Part shown: in pieces, positions 42,551 to 54,376 of the stretch | Layout: each line of letters starts with the position of its first letter | How positions within the stretch are numbered: the stretch's first letter is position 1 | Assembly (NCBI GenBank): GCA_947311845.1 | Contig: CAMZMU010000049.1 | Span: forward strand, 2,229,368-2,293,367 | Length of the DNA: 64,000 nt | Direction: 5' to 3' | Source of the DNA: Poa pratensis | Lineage: Eukaryota; Streptophyta; Magnoliopsida; Poales; Poaceae | Translations under genes and position numbers: made by a program | Notes under the pieces: model-generated | Databases searched by the model: none | What the model saw: only the letters and a program-made list of their open reading frames with translations | What the model was told of the DNA's origin: nothing

Positions 42551-45013
42551 ATGCAACATGATGTGCGCCTTTTGGTACTACTACTCTTTGTTGTTTCTTC
42601 GACCCAAGGAGTGGATGCAGATGCACACGTAAGTTCTAAATGCTTGTCCTTGATATGACGAGGTAAAGAGCTCAGCAAAGATCCTGTGGTGCGTGCTAGT
42701 AGCACCGTCCTTGGTTTCAGAAAGTATTATATGTTCTATTGGCGCACTGAATAGTACCATCTGTTTTGTTTTTGTTTGTTAGAAAATTTAAGTGTGAATG
42801 CGACTGATTTTTGTGTTTGTTCTTCTTTTTCATCGAGAACTACAAGGTAAAAGTGAATGGGGAAATAAGTAACACAACACGGTTGAATTTTTATTGCTAA
42901 CCCATAAGATGGCCTCACCTTCCGTCGTCAGATTTACACCACACCATCTCACCAAAACTCCCTACCCAGCCTACCCACATTGGATGTTATCTTGTTTGCT
43001 GCTGGAGAGAGAGCAGGTCACGGTGAAAAGTAAAAGGAGAGAAAGGAGGTGTCAGATGAGAAAGAAGGTGGTCCGATTGTTGCCTATGCCGCTGGTGCAC
43101 CCGACCAGGAACCGAGAATCCACACTCGAACATTTATATGAATGAGTAGATAAGGAATCAGTGAAAACTCATGTCAACTAAAACACAACCTTGTCTACTC
43201 TGCAGTGTAGTGGATACGGATACGATTCAAGGCAAGTCGAATGTACTGGTGCTATGGCGATATTTGATGTTTACAATTTTCCAAATTTGGAGAAGGGCAA
43301 ATTAACTGGAGCTAATATCTGGGTGGAGGATGTCAATTTCACCACCAGAATTCAATCTGGATGGATGGTAAAGTTTGCGTCTCTTTTGCTCTCTCTATTA
43401 GCACTAAGCTAACCCATAACTTTTTACAGGTCAGTCCTGACAATTACGGTGATAGCAAAACACATTTCTACAATTACTGGACGGTATGATGTGAATTAGT
43501 AAAACATTTTTCTTTCTCTAAAGACACTTGTTTGAATAATATATTCTTACTTTGTGTTTTATATTTGCACGGGAAGACTGATGGGAAGGATGGGTGTGTT
43601 GACTTGGAGTGTGAGGGCTTTGTACTCGTAAACTCTCCTATTATTACACCTGGAGATATTTTGGAGCCATCTAATGGACACATGAATATTACATTGAAGA
43701 TATATAAGGTATGATTTCAAAACATGGTAACTGGTTAGAAAAATTAGACAAAATCCTGGTAATACCATTCATAATTTTTTCCATAATACACATTCAAAGA
43801 TCGAAATTAAGCACGCGAGTAATTGAATTAAACACTTAGCCTTCTAGATTAGGTTTAGCGAGACACAAAGTTTAAAATAGCCGGCTATTGCATTTAGCCC
43901 CATCAATTTTCAGAAGCTATGAAAGGCTATAGCCGGGCTATAGCGGGCTATGGCCTTATAGCCGTTTTGCTTAATAATGATAAATTTTTAAAATTTAGGT
44001 ACCATATATTCGTATATATATCAATAATTCACTGATACATACCATATTAATACAGTCACATAAGAGATATAAGTAACCAGTAGTACTGGACGTAGTTATG
44101 TCCATATATTACAACATTCAGTAGCAGCAAATCAGTATGGCTCTGATATATGGCAGAGCGGACAATTTTTTGTCCAAATTTTTTTGGACCCCTCTACCAA
44201 AATTTTAGCGGCTAAGGGACTAAATCGGGGCTAAATTGGGGCTAAATCAATTTAGCCGGGCTATTAGCGGCTATTATCGCTATAGCCTATGAAGGCCATA
44301 GCCGTAGCCCCGAGTCTCTCGAAAGGCTATAGCCGGGCTATAGCTGGCTATTTAAAACTTTGGCGAGACATCTACAGGTTTGCTTCAATGTACATTCTGT
44401 TGTACACCTATCAACAAAATTCTCATTGTTTATTTAACATTGTCTTGGAAAATTAAACCGTGCTGGAAAATGCTGGTAAGATACGTGTACAAGGTTTAGA
44501 CATGCTTAATTTACGAGTTAACAAAAAAACCAACTTCCACACAAAGCGAGACATGTTTGTGTTTGCTGGCATTACATCGAAGTGTTTCTTTTTTGTAGTT
44601 ACTCACTTAAATGGTTTTTGTTTACATTGGCACTACTATAGAAAAAAGAAGATGGAGATTGGTGGTTGTACTTTGGACATGATAGCAATAACCTTAGCCC
44701 CGTGGGTTATTGGCCAAAAAGTCTTCTCCCTAACATAGAAGACCGTGCTGCCATTGTAGGATGGGGTGGGTGTGTTGTATACGACAATGGTGTGATTGGT
44801 CCACCAATGGGTAATGGGCAATGGCCAAGAAGCGATTCAGCAGCGTCCTTCCGAAATGTTCAGCTTGTTGACATGAATGGTCGAGGTTACAATCCTCTTG
44901 CGGATAAGCTTCATGCTGTTATGAGAGAAAAATGCTACGAAACTGGTGTATTCCGACTTAATGTACAAGGCAACATGTTCTACTATGGGGGTCCAGGTGG
45001 TTGCACTAGCTAG
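42551..45013 (+). CDS. Neprosin-domain (DUF239) secreted protein, copy A, five exons
   Basis: Exons are 42551-42628, 43206-43367, 43430-43483, 43577-43708 and 44642-45013; all junctions are GT-AG and in phase, giving 265 residues. A signal peptide (about 1-22) precedes a neprosin-type domain: TGAMAIFDVYNFPN, SGWMVSPD, FYNYWTTDGKDGC, GFVLVN, GDWWLYFGHD, GYWPKSLLP, GQWPRSDSAASFRNVQLVD. Neprosins are glutamic prolyl endopeptidases. The usual N-terminal activation-peptide domain is absent, which makes this protein about 60% of normal length. The positions just before SGW and in the WGGCV block carry Q and C where I would expect Glu in active members, so activity is doubtful. Intron 4 holds a 497-bp hAT element. 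AATAAA follows at 45076. Confidence 0.82.
43866..44362. mobile_element. hAT-type non-autonomous element in intron 4 of neprosin copy A
   Basis: The termini CAAAGTTTAAAATAGCC and (inward from right) CAAAGTTTTAAATAGCC bound 497 bp, with an 8-bp duplication GCGAGACA at 43858-43865 and 44363-44370. Subterminal GGCTATAGCC words are repeated many times in both orientations, a hAT trait. It is non-coding and absent from the paralogous intron of copy B. Confidence 0.92.
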
Positions 45014-46221
45014 TTAGTTTCATTTTGGATGATAATAATTCTATTCTATCTTGTGTCTCAAGAGCAAACATATGAAATAAATTATGTTCGGTCTGTCTAA
45101 TTTTCTTTTATGAGATGGATCCTTTTTTGTAACATGTTAGTAGAAGCATATCGTCACAATGGCATAATTTTAAAACCATGCATATTTGGAGTTCCAAAAT
45201 AATAGTATTTCACTTTGAGGTTTTAAAGTCCAGGGACAATATAAATTTTACAAGCATGCATCTGAGCTGGAACCTGTGTTCCCAAGGTTCTAAATAGGTA
45301 CGGTGGTTTTATCGAACTTTTGGTCGATCCAATTTGGGGCTAAACACAATTTGCAAAAGAATAGAAGTTTTTTTTGGAAAACTAGAAAAGAAATAGCTGC
45401 GTGAGCTAACCAGCGTCGTATACATACGTGGTATAGGGGATTAGATCTACACGGGGGTGAGCCTGTTTAATTAAATAAATCAGATAATTAAGTAATTGGA
45501 CCTAATTGCCCCTTTGAGTTTGGGGAGGGGGGATGTACTGAAACACATATTTTTTCTTAATTTTCCCGTGCATGTCAGAGCGCTGATGGACAACGTAGCT
45601 CACTCATCCTTTGATTGGTCGTCATGTACTGCTTGTCTACACAATTACTCCATCAGCTCCACCACGAGAACCACGAGTTGTTCAATTCTTGCCAGAATTC
45701 TGAAGAGATTGCAGATGCAAAGAAATAACATGTGCAGTTCGAAGTTGGAAGAAAAATACAGAGAAACATATCGTTTAGCCTGAACTCTGAAGAAAGAGTG
45801 CAAAAATGGCAGACCACATTGTCAGATCTTAGCACAAACGACATCCATATTAATACACTGCACTGCACGACACATGAATGTATACTAACCATCAGAACAA
45901 ATAAGAGAAGGTAGGTACAGATATTTATCAAGCAGATCGGGCAAGGTTGAAGACGGAGGGGGATATATTCAGCTGCCATCGTTCTGGTTTTTTCTCTTGA
46001 AGTCTTCATCTGTTCAATAACTTACGATCATTCCCATTGATTCTACTACCATGCTTCTCCTCCACTTCTGCTGATGAGCATTTTGGAAGCTACAAAATGC
46101 AATGCACCAAGAAATCTGTTTCTTTCACATGGTACATGTCAATAGCAGCTCAATCAATTTGACTGAATAAATAGCATTTCTGAAAAATTTCAAACAATAT
46201 GCAGTAGCTGTAAGAGAAAAT
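45014..46221. other. 3' flank and intergenic DNA
   Basis: The first ~150 bp is the 3' UTR of neprosin copy A. No gene is recognised in the remainder; the open frames on both strands near 45650-46009 are mutual shadows without family resemblance. Confidence 0.4.
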
Positions 46222-46235
46222 TTCTGATAAGTGAT

Positions 46236-47942
46236 TTTTTTTTTTGAAACCAGGCAAAAGCTTTGCCTTTATATTGATAAAGAAGAAGTGTAACCGAGTT
46301 TGACGGTTTATAAGGAAAACCGTCAAAAAACCATACAACACCACACACCACGCCGGCCCCGAGGCCACGCTACCAAAAACTAGTCGACGACCATGTTGCC
46401 CTAGCAACCATGACCGACACCAACACGGCGGAGACAACCTCAACGCAAGGAGAAAAAACCCGGAGCCGCCGCTCCGACATCCACACCGGCCCCAAGGCCA
46501 CGCCCCTAAACGAGTCGACGACCATGTTGCCCTAGCAAACCATAATCGACACTAACACGGCGGAGGAGACCTCAACGCAATCTCGACGCATCACAGCGGA
46601 GGCGAAACATCCGGAGCCGCCGCTCCGGCATCCACGCCAGCCCCAAGGCTGCGCCCCACACGAGCCGACGACCAAGACGCCCAAACGACCAAAGTCGATG
46701 CTCCACCACCTCAACGCAGCACGATGGAGGTGAGCCCGGAGCCGCCGCTCCGGCATCCACACCGGCCCCAAGGCCGCGCACCCCCAAGCCGAAGACGAAA
46801 AGACGCCGCCGCCAACCACCAGCTCTCCACGGGTCCCACTGGCCGGTGGAACATCCAAGGCGAGGCCCCAAGAAGCAAGCGACGCCGGAGCGCCGCCCTC
46901 GCCTGACCCCGCGAGGGGTCTGGGGTTTCCCTCGGAGAACCCGGCTCGGAGAAGCGACAACATCACCACGACGACGCCTTCAAGAAGGACGTGGCGCCGA
47001 GGGCGTCGCCGTCGTCGGCCCCGGCAGCAACCGAAGCAGGGCTTTCACCCGGCGATGTGTCGCGAACCCCGCGAACCGCCCGTCGAGACCGGCCAGACCA
47101 CCAACACTGCTTGCCGCAGCACCCGCGACACCTCATGCCACGGGAGGCGCCAAGCCGACCACAGCCCAGCTGCAGTCGCGTCCCGGGGCCGCCGCCCCGG
47201 CTTCCTCCTTCCGCAACCTCCTCGCTGCCGCGCCAGCCCGCACGGCCTCCTCCTCCCCGACCTCGCCCCTGCCAGACCCGCTTCCTCTCCTCGGGAGCCT
47301 CCGGCCGACGGCATACTCCATCGCCGGCCTGCGCAACAGCTCCCCCTCGCCGGGAACACGCGCACGAGGCACGCATGCCGCCCTCGCACCCCAGCTCCTC
47401 GCACCATCGCTGCGGAAGCCCTGCCGCCCACACGGCCAGGACGCCGCCAACAACCTCCTGCCGACGACCACCGCTTCCAGGGCCGGCAGCCGTCAGGAGG
47501 GAATCAGGGGCCGCCGCCCCTGCATACCCATGCCGAAAAAGAAGCTTCTCCGCTCAGAAGCTCCTCGCCACGCCACCTTTGGAGACGGGCCCTGCCGCCG
47601 CCGCGGCCGGAGCCTACGACGACGGCGGTGAGGAGGCCAGTGAGGGGGAGCTGCACGCACAGGGCTGGGGGCGCCCCGGTGCAGCCCTGCCGAGCCGCAC
47701 GGGGACGGAGGTATGGCCGGAAAGAGGCGCGGAGGAGGAGGTGGACGCCTGCTGCGACCCTGCGACGGTGGCGCTAGATTTTCAGATGGGTGGAGAGAGG
47801 ATGCGGAGAGGACTCGGGATCTACACGCGGCTGAGCCGGAGGTGGTCGGAGGCGGGAGATCCGCCGGCGGCGGCGGTGCTGCAAGCGCCGCGCGCGGTCG
47901 CGGGTGAGGAGCGGCTTGTGATTTGTTTAGTTACGTAATCAC
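46236..47942 (-). mobile_element. Poly-A retroposon with 14-bp target duplication and internal repeats
   Basis: A T run (reverse poly-A) at the left, and the 14-bp duplication TTCTGATAAGTGAT at 46222-46235 and 47943-47956, define a 1.7-kb non-LTR retroposon inserted in reverse. Its left third contains three diverged tandem units carrying CCGGAGCCGCCGCTCC and CGACGACCATGTTGC words (near 46357-46745). The GC-rich right part has long overlapping frames in all registers, for example 315 residues at 46991-47938, with no recognisable domain; I treat them as compositional. Confidence 0.8.
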
Positions 47943-47956
47943 TTCTGATAAGTGAT

Positions 47957-49264
47957 AACTTATGATCAATTAAATTGCAGAACATGCATGCCGCTGATGA
48001 GCCTCCGGCGACTTGTTCAAAGCCTAGATGACACTGTATATTCAGTCTATAAGGGCATGTACAACCACAGACGCTAACCTGGCGCTTACGTGAAAAAATA
48101 AATACCAGAAAAAGGTTTTAGCACCTAAGCGCCCCTACCACACAACGGTAGGCGCTAATCAGCGGGAGGAAATCTGTCGGTTGCTAGGCCAGCCACCCTG
48201 CCTAGTACATGAAGAAATAAATGTTAAGCGCCAGCCGCAAGCTTTTGCGTCGACGCCATGCTCCAAGCGCCTGTAGCTGGGATTCCAAAACTTAACTGCT
48301 GTTTCAACCGGGATATAGATCCTGGCGTCTGTGTAAGCGTCTAAGGGCATGTACAATGGCAGCCGCTTGTGTAGGCGCTTAAGCTAAAAAAATATAAAGT
48401 TCACGAAATTGTTTTCCTTATCTTTCATTCCAAATCCAACATACGATTGTTCCTTACTAGAAAAAAATGAGGGCCAACTTATTATCAGGTCTTTGAGACG
48501 ACTCAACTAAAATAATTTACACACGCATACACGAGGGCCAACTAAAATGAGGGCCAACTTATTATCAGGTCTTTGAGATCTCTAGTAAATAATTTACACA
48601 CGCATACGACTCAACGGTGGACGCTTATTCGGTCGCTAACCAGGTTAAAAAATAAATGAAAAAAGACGCTAGCGTCTTGACTTCTCCAACGCCAAACGCT
48701 TGAGATGGCCGCTTAGGCGTACCGACGGCCGCTGAACACAGCGAGCTCGCTGCTCAATCCCCTCTTTCTCTTCCTCCCCGTGACTAGCCTCCTCCCATCG
48801 CGCTGCCCAAATCCATCGACCACCGGTGGCTGGCTTTCATCCACCGCCGCCATTTCCTCCGGCTAGCGGCGCCGCCCCTAATCGTCGATTTTGAGCCCTG
48901 GAACAGCTCGTGCCGGCATGGATCTCTACTACTCTGCAGTCTGCACCGCCATCATCGTCCACGCGTGGTACTGGCCGCTGTTGGCCTCCGTCCTGTCAGA
49001 GCTGGAGCTGGGTTCCCCGATGCCATATTGCTTTTGAGATGTATTCCCCTTTCTTGCTTTGTATGTAGCCACATGGATTTGAGATTGGATTTGCTTGATT
49101 CTTCCGTCAGATGGATATATTTTTGATGATTCGGCAATTCTGCAGCTAGCTTGATGATATGTGTTTGCATCTAGCTGGAACGAGATCCTCTGACTTACAT
49201 GTAACTACTGCAGAGGGACGTTGTTCGCTGTGGTTCACTCGTTTCGCATCGGACGGTAGCAGCT
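47957..49264. other. Intergenic repeat-rich DNA
   Basis: Two similar words AAGGGCATGTACAA (48051 and 48343), each followed by GGCGCTTA-type sequence, look like ends of MITEs. Direct repeats at 48464-48578 are annotated separately. Near 48918 a short open frame (MDLYYSAVCTAI, about 39 residues) follows a GC-rich stretch; it may be a gene remnant but has no recognised family. Confidence 0.4.
48464..48620 (+). repeat. Direct repeat unit, inverted copy near 59700-59850
   Basis: AATGAGGGCCAACTTATTAT (part of a ~35-bp unit) occurs at about 48466 and 48546, each followed by AATAATTTACACACGCATAC-like words. The block from about 48415 onward is homologous in inverted orientation to about 59700-59850, downstream of neprosin copy B. 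Confidence 0.75.
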
Positions 49265-50685
49265 CAAACTAGTCGAAACGCACCGAAATAGTTTGCCGTC
49301 GCCGTCCGCTCGCCGGCATGCCCAGCTCCACCTGCGTGGCCTCCGCCACCACCGCCTCCGTGCCTCCACCAGCACCGTACCATGGCCTCCGTCGCTGCTG
49401 CCGGCACGCGGCAGTTCCCGCCAAGTTTGCAGCGACCCGGAGAAGCCTCGCCTCGACCCTCATAGAGCCTCGCGACTCTCCTCCCCTGCCCTAGGGTTTC
49501 GGCCCCCGTCGCCGCCGGCGAGCGCCGCCCCTCCCCTCTCCTCTCTGGCGCGTCCGTCGCCCCCGTGGCGGTGGCGCGCCCTCAGATCTCCAGCGTCTCG
49601 TCCCCTCCTTCTCCCTCTCCCTCGTCGCCGCCGCCGGCACCCCGGGGCGCCGGCGGCGGCGGTTCGTCTCTCCCCGCGCCGGGTGTTGGTGGAGGCGGGG
49701 CTCCCCAGCCTGGAGGCGGTGCCTCTCATGCGGCGGTGGTCCGGCTCCGGCCGGGGGCCTGCGTGACGGCGGCGGAGCTTGCAGACCTGTGCGAGGTGGT
49801 GCAGGGTGGCTGGCGACGGTGGTCGACGGGGCGGCGCAGGACCGGGCCCCATCTGGGTCGGGGCGGGCCGGCTGGTCTTGTTGGGCACTCTGCAGCTGGA
49901 GGAGAGGAAAAGAGTGCAGGGGATAGCGGCGTCGCGGCCGGCCTGTTGCAGCGTGGCGGCGAGCTTCACGGTCCCGTTTTGGGACCGGCCGGACCCTATT
50001 AGAACTGGTGTGCCCCCGTGGGGGCTTTACAGGCCTGCTCGGCCTGGCCGGATTTGATGGGGACTGGTGTGCTTGCTGCCGCGTCCGGTCGACTACCGTC
50101 TTCGACGGGTGGAGGTAGTTCGCTCCCGCGCGGCCGTGGTATTGCTGACCCCGGTTCACGCTTCTCCTCACCTCCGTCTTGCAGACCTCGTGACAATAGC
50201 TTCGGTGCGACGCCGATGGTGGCTTCGTGACCGTTTGGCGCATATTGGTGGGCGGCTTGTTTGGTGGAGTCGAGGCTCGTCCTTGTGGGGCTCATGTGCT
50301 ATGGATCGCCCGAGGTTGAGGATAGGGTTTTCGGGAGAAATCCTTGTCGGTTCGCACGACACCGACGCGGTGCCACTTCCGGGTGACATCTTTCCTTCTT
50401 GAAGTGCGTCGTGGCTACCCTTGTCCACTTCCTTTGTGTACCGGGGGAAACCCTAGGACCAGGTGCTGGTCCGGGCAGCAGCATAGCTTCCCTTCTTGAA
50501 GGTGCTGCTTGGTACTTGACGATCCGATGCTAGGAGCGCGGTGGTTCTTCGGAGGGCGCGGCGGTTGTGGGTCGTAGTCGTTTAGTCAATCTGCCTATGT
50601 CTCCTTTTGTTTCTTTTTTTTCCCTTTTGGGTGTCTGTTGGCTGCCACCCCGGCCGTTGTTGTTGGTTGTATGGGTTGTTTGCTA
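49265..50685 (+). mobile_element. Probable GC-rich retroposon, plus orientation, right end cut by a Helitron
   Basis: The DNA is GC-rich with overlapping arginine/proline-rich frames on both strands and no domain. It changes toward the right into T-rich, LINE 3'-end-like sequence (GTTGTTGTTGGTTGTATGG). It resembles the other GC-rich retroposons here in composition but I found no target duplication. A function for its open frames is not claimed. Confidence 0.4.
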
Positions 50686-52244
50686 TCTCTACTATATAAT
50701 ACGAGTAGTGTTTCTTCCTTCGTCCGTCGCGGTGGTACGTCCTACATCGCATCCAGCGATCGAAAAAAAAACCAGCGATCGGTAAAAAACCTACCTTAGC
50801 TGGCCAAGTTAATCGGATTACAACTCTTACAATCGTAGTAAAATCTGAAACGAACTCTGATTCGACACGGATGAAAACTCATGGGGAGAGTCCCCCTTGC
50901 CTCAGCCCGCGTTCTCTCTCCTCCCGACATCTTATCTCGTCGTCTATTCCTTGTCCTCCGCACGGTCGCGATTCCGATCGATGGCGTGGTCCAGGAGGAT
51001 GTCTCGCCGGTGGCGGCAGCCAGGTGGATGTCGACGGCGAAGACCTCGTCGACTCGGAGCGGACAGCAAGAGAGCGGCGGTCGCCGGCGTTGGCGTCGTG
51101 GCGTGCGTCGGGCCATGATCTGGAACCATACTCAGGACTCGTTGCTCGGGTGGAGGCGAGGTCGGGGAGGAGGGCGCGATCCCGACGGAGGCTGGAGGGT
51201 AGCTGTCGCCATGGTGGGGGGAATTGGTTGTGGGCGTGGTGATTGGGCCATGGTAGGTCGTGCTGTTGGAGGGCGACGGCGGCTGGTCGCCTGGCGCGGA
51301 GAGGAGGCTGGGGGCCGTGGTGGTGCAGGCCGGAGGTGGGGTCGAGGTGCCGGTGGTCGGAGTTAGTCGCTAAGGCCCTTGGGCGGTTGGGCCAAGTCGT
51401 TGCCGTCAACGACCACAAGCCCACTGTTTGCCGCCTGCTTGGTGAAATTCCCCATCGCAACGCCATATCATTCACATCCTAATCGACGCCTACGTTTTTT
51501 TGTTGCTTCTGATGATGCTATTGTACGGAATCAGTGCATCTTTATCTGTACCTGCGCGCAAAAAACACTCAGAATATGGTGTGCAGTGTAGAGGTGGTAC
51601 TTGAATTGTGATTCTGGACAAGTACTACGCCAGGCAAGCTCTGTTGTTAAGAAGATGAGTCAGCAAATGATAACTAATGATGACATTATACACAGTATAG
51701 GCAGTATTCTGCATGAGTATATGTCTCAAGAAGTATGGGATCTTCCAACAGAACAAAACTCTCAGCTTTGCCTAGGAGAAATTAGTCTTCCGTTGCATTC
51801 ATTCTGTGGTATCACTGCCCTGCAACCAATTATGCATCGCTGCAATTTGTCATTGTTTTGTTATAATGTTTTTCCTCCGGATGTTCCAGTTTCATTTGTA
51901 TGCATCAGGTAACGCTTGATGGGATTGGAGTCTTTGGTACCCTTCTTGGTCAACATTTTACGCGTAGTCGTTTTACGCACACTTCTGTCTTAAGAACAGC
52001 GGCTGCTTCTGGTGATACTCAAAAGTAATTTATTGCATTATTTCATGCAAAATTCTTTTACCTTTATCATGATTCCTTTGTTCATCAATATGATAAACAT
52101 GAGTTAAGAAACACAACATAAAGGACAGTGCAAGAAATCTGTCACATAATATGGTACCGTGAGTTCCAATGTCCGTAAACTCAATTCATATCTCTACTCC
52201 GAATTATTTTGTAGTCCCGTAGCAACGCACGGGTTATTTGCTAA
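50686..52244 (+). mobile_element. Non-autonomous Helitron
   Basis: The 5' end TCTCTACTATATAATACG follows an A (50685). The 3' end carries the hairpin CCCGT-AGCAACGC-ACGGG followed 11 bases later by CTAA (52241-52244) and then T, so the A|T insertion rule and the CTRR end both hold. The element is 1559 bp with no Rep/helicase. A GC-rich block (50870-51370) and an AT-rich block with an open frame at 51601-51912 may be captured gene fragments; I do not recognise them. Confidence 0.8.
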
Positions 52245-52399
52245 TATTAATATAGCGGGGCTTCGGCCTATTTCGTCGACCCTCATAGCCACGCTTGAAT
52301 CAGCAGTGTCATCCTGCATGTTAAGAATACACACGAGCAAATCCAGTTTACCTGATTCAATAAGCATACAAAGGAAACTGAATTTACGGCAAGGCCACG

Positions 52400-52920
52400 A
52401 TGATTACTTTCAGCCGTGGAGGCCCGCTCGAGCATGGGCTGCGCCTGCATGGGTATGAAGTTGAGAACCAGGGCAAGCTAAGTGAGCTAAACACAAACGA
52501 GGAAGTAGACGATGTATATGAAGCCCCACCTCTCACCAAGAGATTGACGCGCCGCAAATACTTCGTGAAGGCACTGACTTGCCGCATCGGCTTGTGGACG
52601 AGGTCACCACGATCTTGGTCCTGGTCTTCAAGGTTGACATTAAAAGGCAAAAGTTGGTAGAGCTAAGGGATATTGGAGACCACGCGCTCTTCCTCGGGCG
52701 CAACTCCATCGTGTGCCTCCCGACTAAGGACAACCCGGTGTTCGAACCAAACTGCGCCTACCTCACCGACGACTGTTTTGAGTACAATCCAATGCTATGG
52801 AAAGATCTCGGTATCTGGAATATCAAGAAGAGGACTATACAAAAACTTCGCGATGTGTGGCCAAACATGCATCCTTGGCTACATTTACCGGCTCCACTTT
52901 GGATCATGCCAAGGTTTTAG
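52400..52920 (+). pseudogene. DUF295 (F-box-associated) gene fragment, frameshifted
   Basis: The plus strand 52400-52575 encodes KRLTRRKYFVKAL, and a frame shifted by one base continues with LVFKVDIKRQKLVELRDIGD, HALFLGRNSIVCLP and NCAYLTDDCFEYN to the stop at 52920. These are the C-terminal hallmarks of plant DUF295 proteins, often with N-terminal F-boxes. The F-box and the N-terminal half are absent. It starts shortly after the Helitron. Confidence 0.8.
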
Positions 52921-53939
52921 GTTTGCCCATTGGGATTTTGGTATCACTTTGCCATCCATGTGTTAGGCCTTAGGGCTTTAATTGTATATGCAGTTTACGT
53001 GTAGTCGTTTGTATCATGTGTTGATTTTACTTTTCATTTCTTGATATGTATATTGTGTTGTTCTTCTATGTAATCAAGTTGCCCAAGTCTATCAGTTTGT
53101 TTTCTTATTCAAGTCGGACGACAATATGTACATACGTCTTAGATACGTTAGCACTCAGATGATGTGTTTCTTTGAGGTCCAGGTACAACTTCCTTTCTTT
53201 TATTTTTTTATTTTCTTTTTACCTTTTTAGTTTCCTTTTTCTTTAGTTAGTTTCTAAAAATATTTCCATTTTTCTTTAATTAGTTTCTAAAAATGGTTCT
53301 ATTTTTAAGTTATCATTCTAATAATGTTTCTTTTTCTCATGGTACTAATTTTTTTCAATTGCTCTAAAACCTATTTTTTTCTCATAGCGAGGACGTGTTC
53401 TAGAGGCATTAATTTCCCTTTTCCACATAATGTTGCAATTTTTACTTAATATAATATTCTTTTCATTTAGTAGTCTAGTTTCTTTTCTTTGCTTTTTTTG
53501 TTTTTCTTTCTTTATTTTCTTTAGTTTCTAATAATGGCTCTATTTTAAAACGACCTCCGCTCAAGGTACAAGAGCACAAAATGATTTGCCTTTTCAACAT
53601 CTCGCGTGTAATGCATTACAGATAAAATAATTGCTACACAGCCAATTGTTGATTGAAATAAATCTGCCCTAAAACTAAGAAACGCTGATAAGTACAAAAT
53701 AGAGCAAAATCAATAAATTTGCAGTACGATGGCCTGCGGGCCAGGATCAAAGTGTAATTTTAAAAAGTTAGAATTTGCATGACGAAGGACATCTCACTGA
53801 TTGAAGCAAATTTTGCTGGGAAGAGAATGCCGCAACATCATTCGGCACAATAGTTGCTTCCTTCACTGCATGAGCAGAGCTACTTCGCACAGCGTTCACT
53901 TTCCCTTTTTTGTTCCGCATCCCTTTTTTTCGGCAGCAC
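52921..53939. other. AT-rich, T-rich low-complexity DNA
   Basis: Pyrimidine-rich sequence (TTTCTTTT-type words) between about 53190 and 53560 contains a duplicated word, TTTAGTTAGTTTCTAAAAAT / TTTAATTAGTTTCTAAAAAT, near 53245 and 53274. No gene is recognised. Confidence 0.45.
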
Positions 53940-54012
53940 ATGCCTCATCAAGCAGATCTATAGCCTTATCAGGAAATTAATGACCTACAGCAGATCAGTA
54001 ACCGTGAAATTG
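53940..54012 (-). pseudogene. ClpB/Hsp100 fragment upstream of CRP2
   Basis: Near-identical to 18375-18450. The minus strand carries the [12 protein letters not shown] stretch of the Hsp100 NBD1 end. It marks the left part of the duplicated CRP unit shared between CRP1 and CRP2. Confidence 0.75.
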
Positions 54013-54263
54013 GAATTTTCTTAAATGAGTAGAAAATATTAATTTAATGCAAAAATTAACCAAATCGGCATTGATGAAAATTGGGAAGGACAATGATAAT
54101 GTGCTATATGTAGAAATAGTTAATTGTCCATTATTTGTAAAATTAATGCGTTAGAGGATAGATGGTACAAAATTGATTACTCTCCAAGATATGACAGATT
54201 AATGCGCTACAGGGATCGATATGTACAAATTGATTATTCTCAAAGATTTTTCAGCTGGTTATC

Positions 54264-54273
54264 TCTATATATA
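54264..54273 (+). promoter_or_regulatory. TATA box of CRP2
   Basis: CTATATATAC lies about 105 bp upstream of the CRP2 start and is identical to the CRP1 motif. Confidence 0.6.
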
Positions 54274-54376
54274 CGACCACGAACAAAAAGAAACATGTGC
54301 ACAATTTGTCACAAGACATCTTAGGAGGAGATAAAAAAAGGCATCTTAGGAGGAAAGAACTAGTTAGCTTCTCTTG

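Noticed and set aside
46846..47938. Long plus-strand open frames of 261, 315 and 240 residues
   Set aside because: They overlap in three frames in a GC-rich retroposon body, are Pro/Arg/Ala-rich and show no domain; open frames are expected from composition.
49293..50243. Overlapping frames of 145-250 residues on both strands
   Set aside because: Arg/Pro/Gly-rich overlapping frames in GC-rich repeat DNA without any domain.
51601..51912. A 103-residue frame in the second Helitron
   Set aside because: Fairly protein-like at its start, but no family could be named and the frame is unsupported outside the Helitron.
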